DNA from: Erysipelotrichaceae bacterium
GTDB taxonomy: Bacteria; Bacillota_I; Bacilli_A; Erysipelotrichales; Erysipelotrichaceae
Assembly: GCA_017431405.1 (NCBI GenBank)
Contig: JAFRLB010000050.1
Location: 1-37,768, forward strand
Direction of reading: 5' to 3'
DNA length: 37,768 nucleotides
Below are positions 26,980-34,568 of the stretch, in pieces. A program made the translations under genes and the position numbers. Every line of letters begins with the position of its first letter. The stretch's first letter is position 1. The notes below the pieces were generated by a model. It searched no databases, was not told the origin of the DNA, and saw nothing but the letters and a program-made list of their open reading frames with translations.

Positions 26980-28414
26980 TTGAATTACCCCCCTTAGAAT
27001 AGTCTAACAATACATTTGATCCTTCCTTGTCCTGTAAGATATTCAAACCATTCAAATGCAGTTCTCTCATTAAGATGTCCGCAACTCTTTCAGAACAGAA
27101 GCCACCCTGGCATCTGCCCATTCCGGCATTGCATCTTCTCTTTACACCGTCAATTGATACCGGTGGAATAGGTCTCTTTAATGCATCAAGGATCTCACCT
27201 TCCGTGATTGTTTCACAGCGGCAGATGACTCTGCCATAGGCAGGTTCCTTTCTGATGAGTTCCTGTTTTTCCTCACCACTTAATTCCTTGAATCTTACTC
27301 TCTTACGTTCGTCAATGAAGTGTTCCTTTTCAGTTAAGACAACACCCTTGCCCTTTAACCATTCAACTGCTTCCAAAGCCAGGGATGGTGCAGCACTTAA
27401 GCCAGGAGACTTGATGCCGGCAATGTTGAATAAGTTCTTAACGCTTCTGCTTTCTTCAAGGATGAAATCACTTCTGTCACTTCTGGCTCTGACACCGGCA
27501 AAGTTTCTGATGTTCTCTCTGAAATCAACGTTTGGAACACTCTTTCTGCTGGCAGCCTTAACAAAGGCCAGACCGCCCATTGTGGTTGATGTATCGTCAT
27601 TTTCACTTTCTTCGGCATTAGGACCGACGATCAGGTTACCGTGAACGGTAGGTGATACCAAGACGCCCTTACCAACCTTGCTTGGGCACTGGAAAATGGT
27701 ATGAGTGCATCTCTTACCTTCAGCCTTATCCAGTAAGTAATACTGGCCTCTTGAAGGTCTGATCTCAAATTCCTTTTCACCGGCCATTTCCTGAATCCTG
27801 TCAGCGTAAAGCCCGGCACAGTTAATGATGTACTTGCCTTCATATATGCCCTTATCGGTTGTTACTAAGAAGGTTTCATCAGTCTTCTTAATTGCCTTTA
27901 CTTCATTGTTGAGCTTTAACTCCACACCGTTTCTTACAGCTGTTTCAGCTAGGGCTAAAGCATATTCCCATGGTGAAACGATGGCGCTTGTCTTAGCCAG
28001 TAAGGCTATTCTTACTTCAGAAGATATCTGCGGTTCCTTTTCAAGGATCTGTTCCTTATTCAGAATCTCAAGGCCTTCTACACCATTGTTAAGGCCTCTC
28101 TGATATAACATTCTGACTGTCTTTTCGTCTTCTTCGTCAAAGCCTAAAACCATGGCACCGCACTGTTTGTAAGGAACATCAAGTTTCTCACATAACTGCT
28201 TGGCCAGTCTTGAACCTCTGACATTATGCTTTGCCATTAACGTTCCTTCTTCAGGATCGTAACCGGCATGAATTATGGCTGAATTAGCCTTGGTCGTACC
28301 GTTGGAAACATCATTGTCCTTTTCCAGTAATACGACTTTGAGATCGTAGCGTGACAGGTAGTAGGCAACACTTGAACCTACTATGCCAGCGCCGATGATA
28401 ATCACATCATACAT
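26972..28414 (-). CDS. GlpA/GlpO-like FAD-dependent dehydrogenase with BFD-type 2Fe-2S domain
   Basis: 480 residues. The DAO-type FAD domain starts IIIGAGIVGSSVAYYLSRY and fills about 1-365; GIKSPGLSAAPSLA is the typical second flavin contact. The C-terminus (about 395-455) is a bacterioferritin-ferredoxin-like domain with C-x-C (ICRCETITEGEI) and C...C (CNAGMGRCQGGFC), four ligands for a 2Fe-2S cluster, as in GlpA. This points to anaerobic glycerol-3-phosphate or 2-hydroxy-acid dehydrogenase activity. No glpF, glpK or membrane anchor subunit is nearby, so the electron acceptor is open. Confidence 0.9.
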   Translation of the reverse strand: MYDVIIIGAGIVGSSVAYYLSRYDLKVVLLEKDNDVSNGTTKANSAIIHAGYDPEEGTLMAKHNVRGSRLAKQLCEKLDVPYKQCGAMVLGFDEEDEKTVRMLYQRGLNNGVEGLEILNKEQILEKEPQISSEVRIALLAKTSAIVSPWEYALALAETAVRNGVELKLNNEVKAIKKTDETFLVTTDKGIYEGKYIINCAGLYADRIQEMAGEKEFEIRPSRGQYYLLDKAEGKRCTHTIFQCPSKVGKGVLVSPTVHGNLIVGPNAEESENDDTSTTMGGLAFVKAASRKSVPNVDFRENIRNFAGVRARSDRSDFILEESRSVKNLFNIAGIKSPGLSAAPSLALEAVEWLKGKGVVLTEKEHFIDERKRVRFKELSGEEKQELIRKEPAYGRVICRCETITEGEILDALKRPIPPVSIDGVKRRCNAGMGRCQGGFCSERVADILMRELHLNGLNILQDKEGSNVLLDYSKGGNSNV

Positions 28415-28435
28415 ACTATACTTTCTACTCCCTTG

Positions 28436-28756
28436 TTACTTCTGATACAGAACGAACTGTTTATCGCCCTTATTCTGCATTGCTTCTATGACCAGATGAT
28501 TATCTACTTCACAGAATCTGGCAAGATCATGTAAAAGGATCTGGTCAAAATCAGGATGGGTTAACCCAATCAGATAAATGTCATCCACCACATCAAAAAC
28601 CAGAAATACCGTTTCATTGACCAGTCGCTGAGCGGTGGTCAAGATGGCAATTCTGTTGATTTCTTCCGGGCGGTACAGAAACAGTTCATCATATATGTCG
28701 ATAATTATTTTGTTTTCTCTGACAATGATTGAATTCTTATGATTTAATACCTGCAT
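28436..28756 (-). CDS. Unknown protein, first gene of the GlpO-like/lplA operon
   Basis: 106 residues, soluble, no recognised family. It appears to alternate strands and helices (IIVRENKIIIDIYDELFLY; VFLVFDVVDDIYLIGLTHPDFDQILLHDLARF), with no signal peptide, cysteines or obvious catalytic motif except a few Asp/His. AGGAT lies before the ATG. It is 21 bases upstream of the GlpO-like gene. A TATAAT on the minus strand at 28781-28786 could be the -10 for the whole six-gene operon. A regulatory or assembly role for the operon is conceivable but not shown. Confidence 0.7.
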   Translation of the reverse strand: MQVLNHKNSIIVRENKIIIDIYDELFLYRPEEINRIAILTTAQRLVNETVFLVFDVVDDIYLIGLTHPDFDQILLHDLARFCEVDNHLVIEAMQNKGDKQFVLYQK

Positions 28757-28772
28757 CAGAATATCCTACCTG

Positions 28773-28802
28773 TTGCTTTTATTATATCATATTTGATATA
28801 TT
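28773..28802 (+). promoter_or_regulatory. Candidate promoter for the small export protein gene
   Basis: TTGCTT, 18-base spacer and TATATT, overlapping the minus-strand TATAAT of the divergent operon. The two promoters would compete for polymerase. Confidence 0.4.
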
Positions 28803-28834
28803 TAAAACGCATTGATATCGTTGGAGTGTACTTT

Positions 28835-29329
28835 ATGATTCAGAATATATTTAACTTTTTCTCAGCCATGGGTGATGAATTTGCACTGTTCATGATTTCC
28901 TTAATTCCATTGATCGAGGAAAGAGGAGCCATCATCTTTGGGGCAGCCAGAGGCATGGCCTGGTACAAGGTATTGCCGATATGCATTACCGCAAACATGT
29001 TGCCGGTACCTTTCCTGCTCATTTTCGGCATGAAGATCATTGCCTGGTTAAAAACGACCAGGACCTTCGGCCCGTTTTTCACCAAATATGAAAAGAAGCT
29101 TCAGTCAAAGTCTGAAGCAGTAAAGAAATACGGCTTCTTTGCCCTGACCATGTTTGTCGGTATTCCAGTGCCTGGTACAGGTGCCTGGTCGGGTTCCTTA
29201 GTAGCCACGATCCTGGGCTTTGACTTCAAGAGAGGCTTATTAAGCATCTTCTTAGGTGTTGTTCTGGCAGGAGTTATACTGACATTAGCCAGTTATGGCG
29301 TGCTGGGCTTTTTAAAGGTATTTCTGTAA
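28835..29329 (+). CDS. Small multidrug export protein family (PF06695) membrane protein
   Basis: I choose the ATG at 28835 (MIQNIFNFFS, 164 residues): TTGGAG stands eight bases before it, while the upstream ATG has none. About four membrane segments. LIPLIEERGAIIFGAARGM and GIPVPGTGAWSGSLVATILGF are the two conserved blocks of this family, whose inverted-topology halves each carry a P-x-E/P-G-T motif. Transport of drugs was proposed by name only; the substrate is unknown. A strong terminator follows at once. Confidence 0.87.
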   Translation: MIQNIFNFFSAMGDEFALFMISLIPLIEERGAIIFGAARGMAWYKVLPICITANMLPVPFLLIFGMKIIAWLKTTRTFGPFFTKYEKKLQSKSEAVKKYGFFALTMFVGIPVPGTGAWSGSLVATILGFDFKRGLLSIFLGVVLAGVILTLASYGVLGFLKVFL

Positions 29330-29353
29330 AAACGATGGTAACATCGTTTTTTT
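29328..29353 (+). terminator. Intrinsic terminator after the small export gene
   Basis: AAAACGATG-gtaa-CATCGTTTT then TTT. The stop TAA (29327-29329) is partly inside the stem. Confidence 0.88.
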
Positions 29354-29401
29354 ATTATTTTAAAAATGATATTATATCTTTAAGAAATAAGGTGTTTAAA
29401 T

Positions 29402-29704
29402 ATGATGATAAGAAAGAGTTTGGAAAATGATGTACTGACAGTTTTCCTGTCTGGAAGACTTGATACATCAAACAGTGCTGAATTCGACAGCGCAGTCAGA
29501 GAATCTGTTGATTCTGTTAACGAAGTCGTTCTGGACATGCGTGGACTGGAATATACATCTTCAAGCGGTCTCAGAGTCATTCTGGCTTTACACAAGCTGA
29601 TGGACGGCAAAGGCGGCAAGCTGGTATTGCGCAATGTTAACAGCTACATAATGGAAATTTTCGATGTTACTGGATTCAGTGATATCCTGACGATCGAGAA
29701 ATAG
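29402..29704 (+). CDS. STAS-domain anti-sigma factor antagonist
   Basis: 100 residues, a complete SpoIIAA/RsbV-like fold and nothing else. LSGRLDTSNSAEFD is the first conserved block and LEYTSSSGLRVILALHKL the second; serines 53-55 occupy the loop that is phosphorylated in this family. AAGGTG is seven bases before the ATG. It ends two bases before the phosphatase gene, so the two are one operon. It would be the free switch protein, unphosphorylated when the phosphatase is active, that captures an anti-sigma kinase or other target. Confidence 0.92.
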   Translation: MMIRKSLENDVLTVFLSGRLDTSNSAEFDSAVRESVDSVNEVVLDMRGLEYTSSSGLRVILALHKLMDGKGGKLVLRNVNSYIMEIFDVTGFSDILTIEK

Positions 29705-29706
29705 TT

Positions 29707-31563
29707 ATGGCAAAGGAAGGATTCTTTAAAAAACTAAGAAACAGTGTAAGGGAAAATGATGTTTTCTGGCATAACGAGGTCGAGGCTAACAAGTTAGTTA
29801 CCACGATCATGGTTTTATGCGCCTTTTTATTAGTTGTCGGCTGGATATTAATGATACTCGACGTTTTCCCAATCAATCCTAATGACATGAACCTGGTGGT
29901 CTGGCAGGGCCTTATTGAGCTGGCTATACCACTGTATTTGAGTTTCCACTATAAGCAGAAGAAATGGTGGTTGAAGTATGTGTTACTGTTTGGCTTAACC
30001 ATCGCCTTTGCCAGAGTGGACATGTTACTTACCTACAAGGTTTCATTATTAATGACTGTTCCGGTCATAATGAGCAGCCGTTATTTTTCCAAGAATCTGA
30101 CCATAACAACAGCTGTAGTTACCATTGTTCTTTTTCTGATATCAACGATATTGGGAACAACTGTTGGCCTGGTAGACATTAACATCGTATCCTTCCCAAA
30201 GGGTACCCTGATTGAAGTAATCAGCCGTTTCCTGGGTCCAAGCATAAGAGCTACGGGGCTCTATACCTCAGAAATGCTGATAAGGAATACGCTGCTGTAT
30301 TCTTTCCTGCCTAAATTACTGATATACATACTTGTTGCCGTCATCAGCGTAAACATTGCTGAAAGAGGCCGTGAAATGGTACAGGAACAGGACGAATCAA
30401 CCAAGAAGTCTGCCCGTCTTGATTCTGAACTGACTCTGGCAAATGACATTCAGAACAGCATGTTGCCAACAACATTTCCTGCTTTCCCTGATCATGAAGA
30501 ATTTGATCTCTATGCCATGAACATTCCTGCCAAGCAGGTCGGTGGCGATTTCTATGACTTCTTCATGATCGACAGAAATCATCTTGCATTCATAATTGCT
30601 GATGTTTCAGGCAAGAGCATTCCTGCGGCCTTGTTCATGGTCATTGCCAAGACACTTCTTAAGAACCATACCATGAACTACCGAAAGCCATCTGAAGTAT
30701 TCAAGGACGTTAATAATCTCTTATGTGAGAGTAATGATACAGGATTATTCGTAACTGCCTGGATGGGCATACTAAACTGTCGTACCGGTAAGGTAAAATA
30801 CGTCAATGCCGGCCATAATCCACCAGTACTTGTTCATAATGGCATTCCGGAAACGATCAAATGCAAGTCTAACTTCATTTTAGGCGGCATGCCTGATGTT
30901 CAATACCCTGATGAAGAATTTACCTTACAGAAAGGTGACTTCCTCTATCTGTACACTGATGGTGTAACAGAAGCAGAAGATGAATGCAGAAATCTGTATG
31001 GCATGGAGAGAACACTGGAATTAATAAAACAGAATGCTGAATATTCGATGAAAGACCTCTGTATCCATATCAAGGAAGCCCTGGATATCTATCAGCGTAA
31101 TACCGAACAGTTTGATGACATAACAATGCTTGGCTTAAGATTCACAGGCATGAAACCACAGACAAGTGAAATAGTTGTTGACTCATCAATAGACAACATC
31201 AGTAAGATTACCGCATTTGTCAATGAAAAACTGGAGAGTTATAATACCTTAGCCAGAACCAGAATGCAGTTTGATGTGGCCATAGATGAGATCTGCAGCA
31301 ACATCATCAAGCACGGTTACCGGAACGGCGAAGGAAAGATAAGTGTTACGGTAATCAACGACGGCACAAGTACCTCGCTTGTATTTAAGGACAGTGCAAT
31401 TCCGTTTAACCCTGTTGAAGCCATTGATCCTGATGTAACATTAAGTGCTGAGGAAAGAAACATTGGCGGTTTGGGCATTTACATGGTAAAGAAGAGCATG
31501 GATGACATGCGTTACGAGTATAAGGATGGCCAGAACATTCTGACCATTACCAAGAATAACTGA
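29707..31563 (+). CDS. Membrane SpoIIE-type phosphatase fused to an RsbW-like ATPase domain
   Basis: 618 residues. Residues about 30-220 have five to six membrane helices. A helical linker (225-250, ...ARLDSELTLANDIQNSML) leads into the PP2C/SpoIIE domain (about 255-475): GGDFYDFF (279-286), ADVSGKS (298-304), NAGHNPPVL, YTDGVTEA (416-423) and DDIT (470-473) give the metal-binding aspartates. Residues about 485-618 are a GHKL ATPase like RsbW/SpoIIAB: DEICSNIIKHGY (527-538), DSAIPFNP and GGLGIYMVKK (587-596). The second box has Ala where the usual D-x-G-x-P has Gly. One protein thus carries both the phosphatase and the kinase/anti-sigma activity, probably under control of a membrane-sensed signal. 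Confidence 0.93.
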   Translation: MAKEGFFKKLRNSVRENDVFWHNEVEANKLVTTIMVLCAFLLVVGWILMILDVFPINPNDMNLVVWQGLIELAIPLYLSFHYKQKKWWLKYVLLFGLTIAFARVDMLLTYKVSLLMTVPVIMSSRYFSKNLTITTAVVTIVLFLISTILGTTVGLVDINIVSFPKGTLIEVISRFLGPSIRATGLYTSEMLIRNTLLYSFLPKLLIYILVAVISVNIAERGREMVQEQDESTKKSARLDSELTLANDIQNSMLPTTFPAFPDHEEFDLYAMNIPAKQVGGDFYDFFMIDRNHLAFIIADVSGKSIPAALFMVIAKTLLKNHTMNYRKPSEVFKDVNNLLCESNDTGLFVTAWMGILNCRTGKVKYVNAGHNPPVLVHNGIPETIKCKSNFILGGMPDVQYPDEEFTLQKGDFLYLYTDGVTEAEDECRNLYGMERTLELIKQNAEYSMKDLCIHIKEALDIYQRNTEQFDDITMLGLRFTGMKPQTSEIVVDSSIDNISKITAFVNEKLESYNTLARTRMQFDVAIDEICSNIIKHGYRNGEGKISVTVINDGTSTSLVFKDSAIPFNPVEAIDPDVTLSAEERNIGGLGIYMVKKSMDDMRYEYKDGQNILTITKNN

Positions 31564-31574
31564 GGAGAATGGCT

Positions 31575-32765
31575 ATGAACTACATAGATTTTACAAACAA
31601 GGATAATATCACAACCGTTTTTCTGAAGGGACACATTGATTCATCAAATGCTCCTGACATTGAAAAGGAAATCGGCGAAGCGCTGAGCAACGAAAAGTTT
31701 GAACACCTTGTTGTTGATGCTGAAGAATTGAAATACATTTCAAGTGCCGGCTTGAGAATCATTCTGCGTTTGAAGAAGGAACACCCAGATTTCAAGATCG
31801 TCAATGTTCCAAGTGAAATATACGAAATATTCGACATGACCGGTTTTGCGGAAATGATGACAATTGAAAAGGCCTACCGTAAGTTCTCAGTAGATGGTTG
31901 CGAACTAATTGGCAAGGGCGCAAACGGCAGCGTTTACCGTTATGATGAAGATACGATCGTAAAGGTATATAACGAGTTCAGTTCTCTGGATGACATTAAG
32001 AGAGAAAGAGAAATGGCCAGAAAGGCTCTCATTCTCGGTATTCCTACCGCAATACCTTATGATGTTGTAAAAGTCGGTGACAAGTACGGTTCCGTATTTG
32101 AATTGTTAAACGCTGACTCTTTCGCTGAATTACTGACATCAGGTCAGAAGACCATGGATGAAATAGTAGACATGGCCGTAGAACTGGCCAAGCAGATCCA
32201 CAATACCCCGGTAAAGGACGGGGAAATGCCTTACATCAAGGATACAGCCCTGGGTTGGGTAGACTTCTTAAAGGACCACTTACCAAAGGAAGAATACGAA
32301 AAGCTCAATAAGATGGTCAATGACATTCCTAGAGAACACCACATGCTGCATGGTGACTATCACATTAAGAACGTCATGATGCAGAACGGCGAAGTCTTAC
32401 TCATTGACATGGATACATTGTGTGTAGGCCATCCGATCTTCGAACTTGCCAGCGTATACAATGCCTACATTGGCTTCAACTCAGCCGACCATTCCATTGC
32501 CAAGGACTTCTTAGGTCTTGACTGGGACGACAGTGTACTGTTCTTTAACAAGTTCATGCACAAGTATCTGGAAGGACGCAGTGAAGAGGAAATTGAAGAA
32601 ATCGGCAAGAAGGCTGCCGTACTTGGCTTTACCCGTATCTTAAGAAGAACGATCAAGAGATTCGGTTATGAAGACGGCAAGCCATTAATCGATAAGGCCA
32701 GAGAATGTCTGGACAAATACATATTTGAATTAGACAGTCTGTATTTCGATACAGGAATTAAATAA
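31575..32765 (+). CDS. STAS domain fused to an APH/choline-kinase-like phosphotransferase
   Basis: I choose the ATG at 31575 (MNYIDFTNK, 396 residues) because GAGGAG stands seven bases before it. Residues about 3-98 are a STAS domain (LKGHIDSSNAPDIE; YISSAGLRIIL). Here the switch loop is SSAG, with Ala where the sister protein has a third Ser. Residues about 105-390 are a kinase of the aminoglycoside-phosphotransferase fold: glycine loop GKGANG (113-118), K130 (IVKVY), catalytic HGDYHIKN (D261) and DMD (278-280). The substrate is unknown; resistance is unlikely given the fusion. It starts 11 bases after the phosphatase gene and would be controlled by that protein. Confidence 0.9.
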   Translation: MNYIDFTNKDNITTVFLKGHIDSSNAPDIEKEIGEALSNEKFEHLVVDAEELKYISSAGLRIILRLKKEHPDFKIVNVPSEIYEIFDMTGFAEMMTIEKAYRKFSVDGCELIGKGANGSVYRYDEDTIVKVYNEFSSLDDIKREREMARKALILGIPTAIPYDVVKVGDKYGSVFELLNADSFAELLTSGQKTMDEIVDMAVELAKQIHNTPVKDGEMPYIKDTALGWVDFLKDHLPKEEYEKLNKMVNDIPREHHMLHGDYHIKNVMMQNGEVLLIDMDTLCVGHPIFELASVYNAYIGFNSADHSIAKDFLGLDWDDSVLFFNKFMHKYLEGRSEEEIEEIGKKAAVLGFTRILRRTIKRFGYEDGKPLIDKARECLDKYIFELDSLYFDTGIK

Positions 32766-32769
32766 AAGA

Positions 32770-32806
32770 AAACATGCGGTAATCTAACCGCATGTTATTT
32801 TTTTAA
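32770..32806. terminator. Bidirectional terminator after the partner-switching operon
   Basis: AACATGCGGT-aatcta-ACCGCATGTT, a 10-bp perfect stem with T runs on both strands. The stop of the convergent MmcQ-EVE gene (32795-32797) lies in one arm. Confidence 0.9.
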
Positions 32807-33814
32807 ATCTTCTGAAAGCTTTTCCGGTACGCCTCTTGGCCCTCTTATGGCCTTTATGCCATACTCATTAAGCTTCTTAAAGGTGAACTCATCTTCATCA
32901 TACTTCCTTATCAGCCTGATCCTCATTACGTGAGTCATGGAAACTTCCTTACTCATGTATTCATATGGTATGTCTGTTTCAGTTGCCTCACACTTGAACA
33001 TTATGCAGGAATACGGTTCAGCTACGTAGAGATAGACGGTATCTCCCACCTTTACCTTACTGGACTGTTTCCAGATTATCACATCAGTATCATTAAAGGC
33101 ATTAACGATGTCATAGTACTTTGGATTGGCAGGTACCAGCCATTCACCGTGGACATTTGAAGAAGCCATGCTCTTTTCTACCATGTTCATGATCTCTTCA
33201 TCACTCAAGGTGTCATCCAGAATGATGCTGACCCAGTTTTTCTTATTCATGTGGAAAGCGGGATAATAGCCTTCTTCATGCAGATATCTTTCCGTTTCAC
33301 TTCCGGTTCTGACATTGAATACTTCAACTTTTCCCTTATTCTTCCTTACCAGTTTTTCCTTATCAACTGTACCAATCAGTCCAAACCATTTTGGACTGTT
33401 CAGATTACGGAATACCCCGTAACCAGGGAACTTTTCCCATAAGAATTCAGGTGAGATCCCATATCTTTTCTTTATCTCTGCAGCCAGCCTGTTTGCCTGG
33501 GCACTTTTAAAAGGATTTCTCACAAAACAGTTATCCCTGATATCCTCAAGAACCGCCGTATATTCTTCCTTAACTCTTGCCCCATATTCACCAATTGAGG
33601 AAGGCAGTCTGAAGTTAATGTATTCTTCATCCAGCTCGCAATCCATCACCCTGCCTATGACCTTGCCATCCGGCTTAACCATGACAAAAGCTTCCAGGGA
33701 AGTTTCAAACTTCTTCTGGAATACATAGTTTTCCTTATCTTTCTTAAAACCGTATTCAAGCATCCTTTTAAAATCAGGACTGTATTTTTCAAATGTCTTT
33801 TCTTCTAAATTCAT
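32795..33814 (-). CDS. MmcQ/YjbR-like protein fused to an EVE-like domain
   Basis: 339 residues, two or three domains. The middle (about 110-225) matches MmcQ/YjbR: YGISPEFLWEKFPGYGVFRN, KWFGLIG and YYPAFHMNKKNWVSIILDD. The C-terminus (about 230-320) resembles an EVE/PUA-like fold (WLVPANPKYYDIVNAF, IIWKQSSKVKVGDTVYLYVAEPYSCIMFKCEA), which in other proteins binds modified bases in DNA or RNA. The first 100 residues resemble another YjbR-related segment. A nucleic-acid role is inferred. It begins inside the murI stop (ATGA overlap). Confidence 0.8.
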   Translation of the reverse strand: MNLEEKTFEKYSPDFKRMLEYGFKKDKENYVFQKKFETSLEAFVMVKPDGKVIGRVMDCELDEEYINFRLPSSIGEYGARVKEEYTAVLEDIRDNCFVRNPFKSAQANRLAAEIKKRYGISPEFLWEKFPGYGVFRNLNSPKWFGLIGTVDKEKLVRKNKGKVEVFNVRTGSETERYLHEEGYYPAFHMNKKNWVSIILDDTLSDEEIMNMVEKSMASSNVHGEWLVPANPKYYDIVNAFNDTDVIIWKQSSKVKVGDTVYLYVAEPYSCIMFKCEATETDIPYEYMSKEVSMTHVMRIRLIRKYDEDEFTFKKLNEYGIKAIRGPRGVPEKLSEDLKK

Positions 33815-34518
33815 TTTTTCGTAAATACTACTTCCAGGGTTCCTTTTTCATTATCCTCAGGCATGAGGTCATTAAGAGTAAGCTGGTGTCTGGTTTCCCT
33901 AGCGACACCTTTTGAGCCATCCAGTAAGACAGCTTCAGGCATGTATCTGGCAATTCTGTCCTTAATGAAAGGATAGTGCGTACAGCCCAGGACAATGGAA
34001 TCAATCTCCTTATTCGCATACTCTTCAGCTATTTCTGAGAGTATTCTTTCTATCTTATCAACATCGTTCTGCTCAATGGCATCTGCCAGCCCGTAACAAG
34101 GCACCAGATAAATGTTCTGGTCCTCCCTTATATTCTCGTCTACGATCTGATGAAGTCTCTCAGATTCAATTGTAGCGGGTGTAGCGAGCACAAGGGTATT
34201 TTTAAAGTTGTTATCGCAGGCCACCTTAACGGCAGGAACAGTACCGATGAAAACATTGTCAGGGTATTTTTCAATTAATCTGTTACGGCATCTGGTGGTT
34301 GCGGTATTACAGGCAATGACGATGATCTTACAGTCTTTTTCATTCAGGTAATCCACTATCTCGGAAGTGATCTTCAATAATTCCTCATCACTTTTTTCAC
34401 CGTAAGGGTTATTTTTCTGATCGCCATAGAAAATGAAATTACACTGCGGTAATTCCTTTACTAATTCTTCCAATACTGTCAGGCCACCTATGCCTGAATC
34501 AAATACACCTATGTTCAT
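33811..34518 (-). CDS. murI: Glutamate racemase
   Basis: 235 residues, about 30 fewer than usual, but with both halves complete. It makes D-glutamate for peptidoglycan. The N-terminal FDSGIGGLTVLEEL, the first catalytic cysteine C70 in IACNTAT and the second C179 in LGCTHYP (with H181) are all present. No ribosome site: a consensus TATAAT ends six bases before the ATG (TATAAT-GGTGGT-ATG), so the message may be leaderless unless a farther promoter exists. Overlaps the MmcQ-EVE gene. Confidence 0.94.
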   Translation of the reverse strand: MNIGVFDSGIGGLTVLEELVKELPQCNFIFYGDQKNNPYGEKSDEELLKITSEIVDYLNEKDCKIIVIACNTATTRCRNRLIEKYPDNVFIGTVPAVKVACDNNFKNTLVLATPATIESERLHQIVDENIREDQNIYLVPCYGLADAIEQNDVDKIERILSEIAEEYANKEIDSIVLGCTHYPFIKDRIARYMPEAVLLDGSKGVARETRHQLTLNDLMPEDNEKGTLEVVFTKK

Positions 34519-34524
34519 ACCACC

Positions 34525-34552
34525 ATTATAGTCTAGAAAACAAAAATGAGAA
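34525..34552 (-). promoter_or_regulatory. Promoter giving a predicted leaderless murI mRNA
   Basis: TTCTCA, 16-base spacer, TATAAT (34525-34530), six bases, ATG. It overlaps the opposing promoter of the radical SAM gene. Confidence 0.5.
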
Positions 34553-34562
34553 ACAATATAAT
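34534..34562 (+). promoter_or_regulatory. Promoter giving a predicted leaderless radical SAM mRNA
   Basis: TAGAAA, 17-base spacer, TATAAT (34557-34562), TGAATT, ATG. +1 would coincide with the start codon; no Shine-Dalgarno sequence is present. Confidence 0.5.
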
Positions 34563-34568
34563 TGAATT

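Noticed and set aside
25378-28414. Calling the redox genes a true glpABC operon
   Set aside because: The domains fit, but no glycerol uptake or kinase genes are present and the substrate cannot be read from sequence; kept as GlpA/GlpO-like.
29402-31563. Sporulation sigma-F control genes (spoIIAA/spoIIAB/spoIIE)
   Set aside because: Domains match, but order and fusions differ, and there is no sigma factor or other sporulation gene in the window.
31575-32765. Aminoglycoside resistance kinase
   Set aside because: Only the fold matches; fusion to a STAS domain and the operon context argue for a signalling or metabolic role.
32795-34518. Defence island around the EVE domain
   Set aside because: The neighbours are murI and ordinary metabolic genes; no restriction, toxin or phage gene is present.
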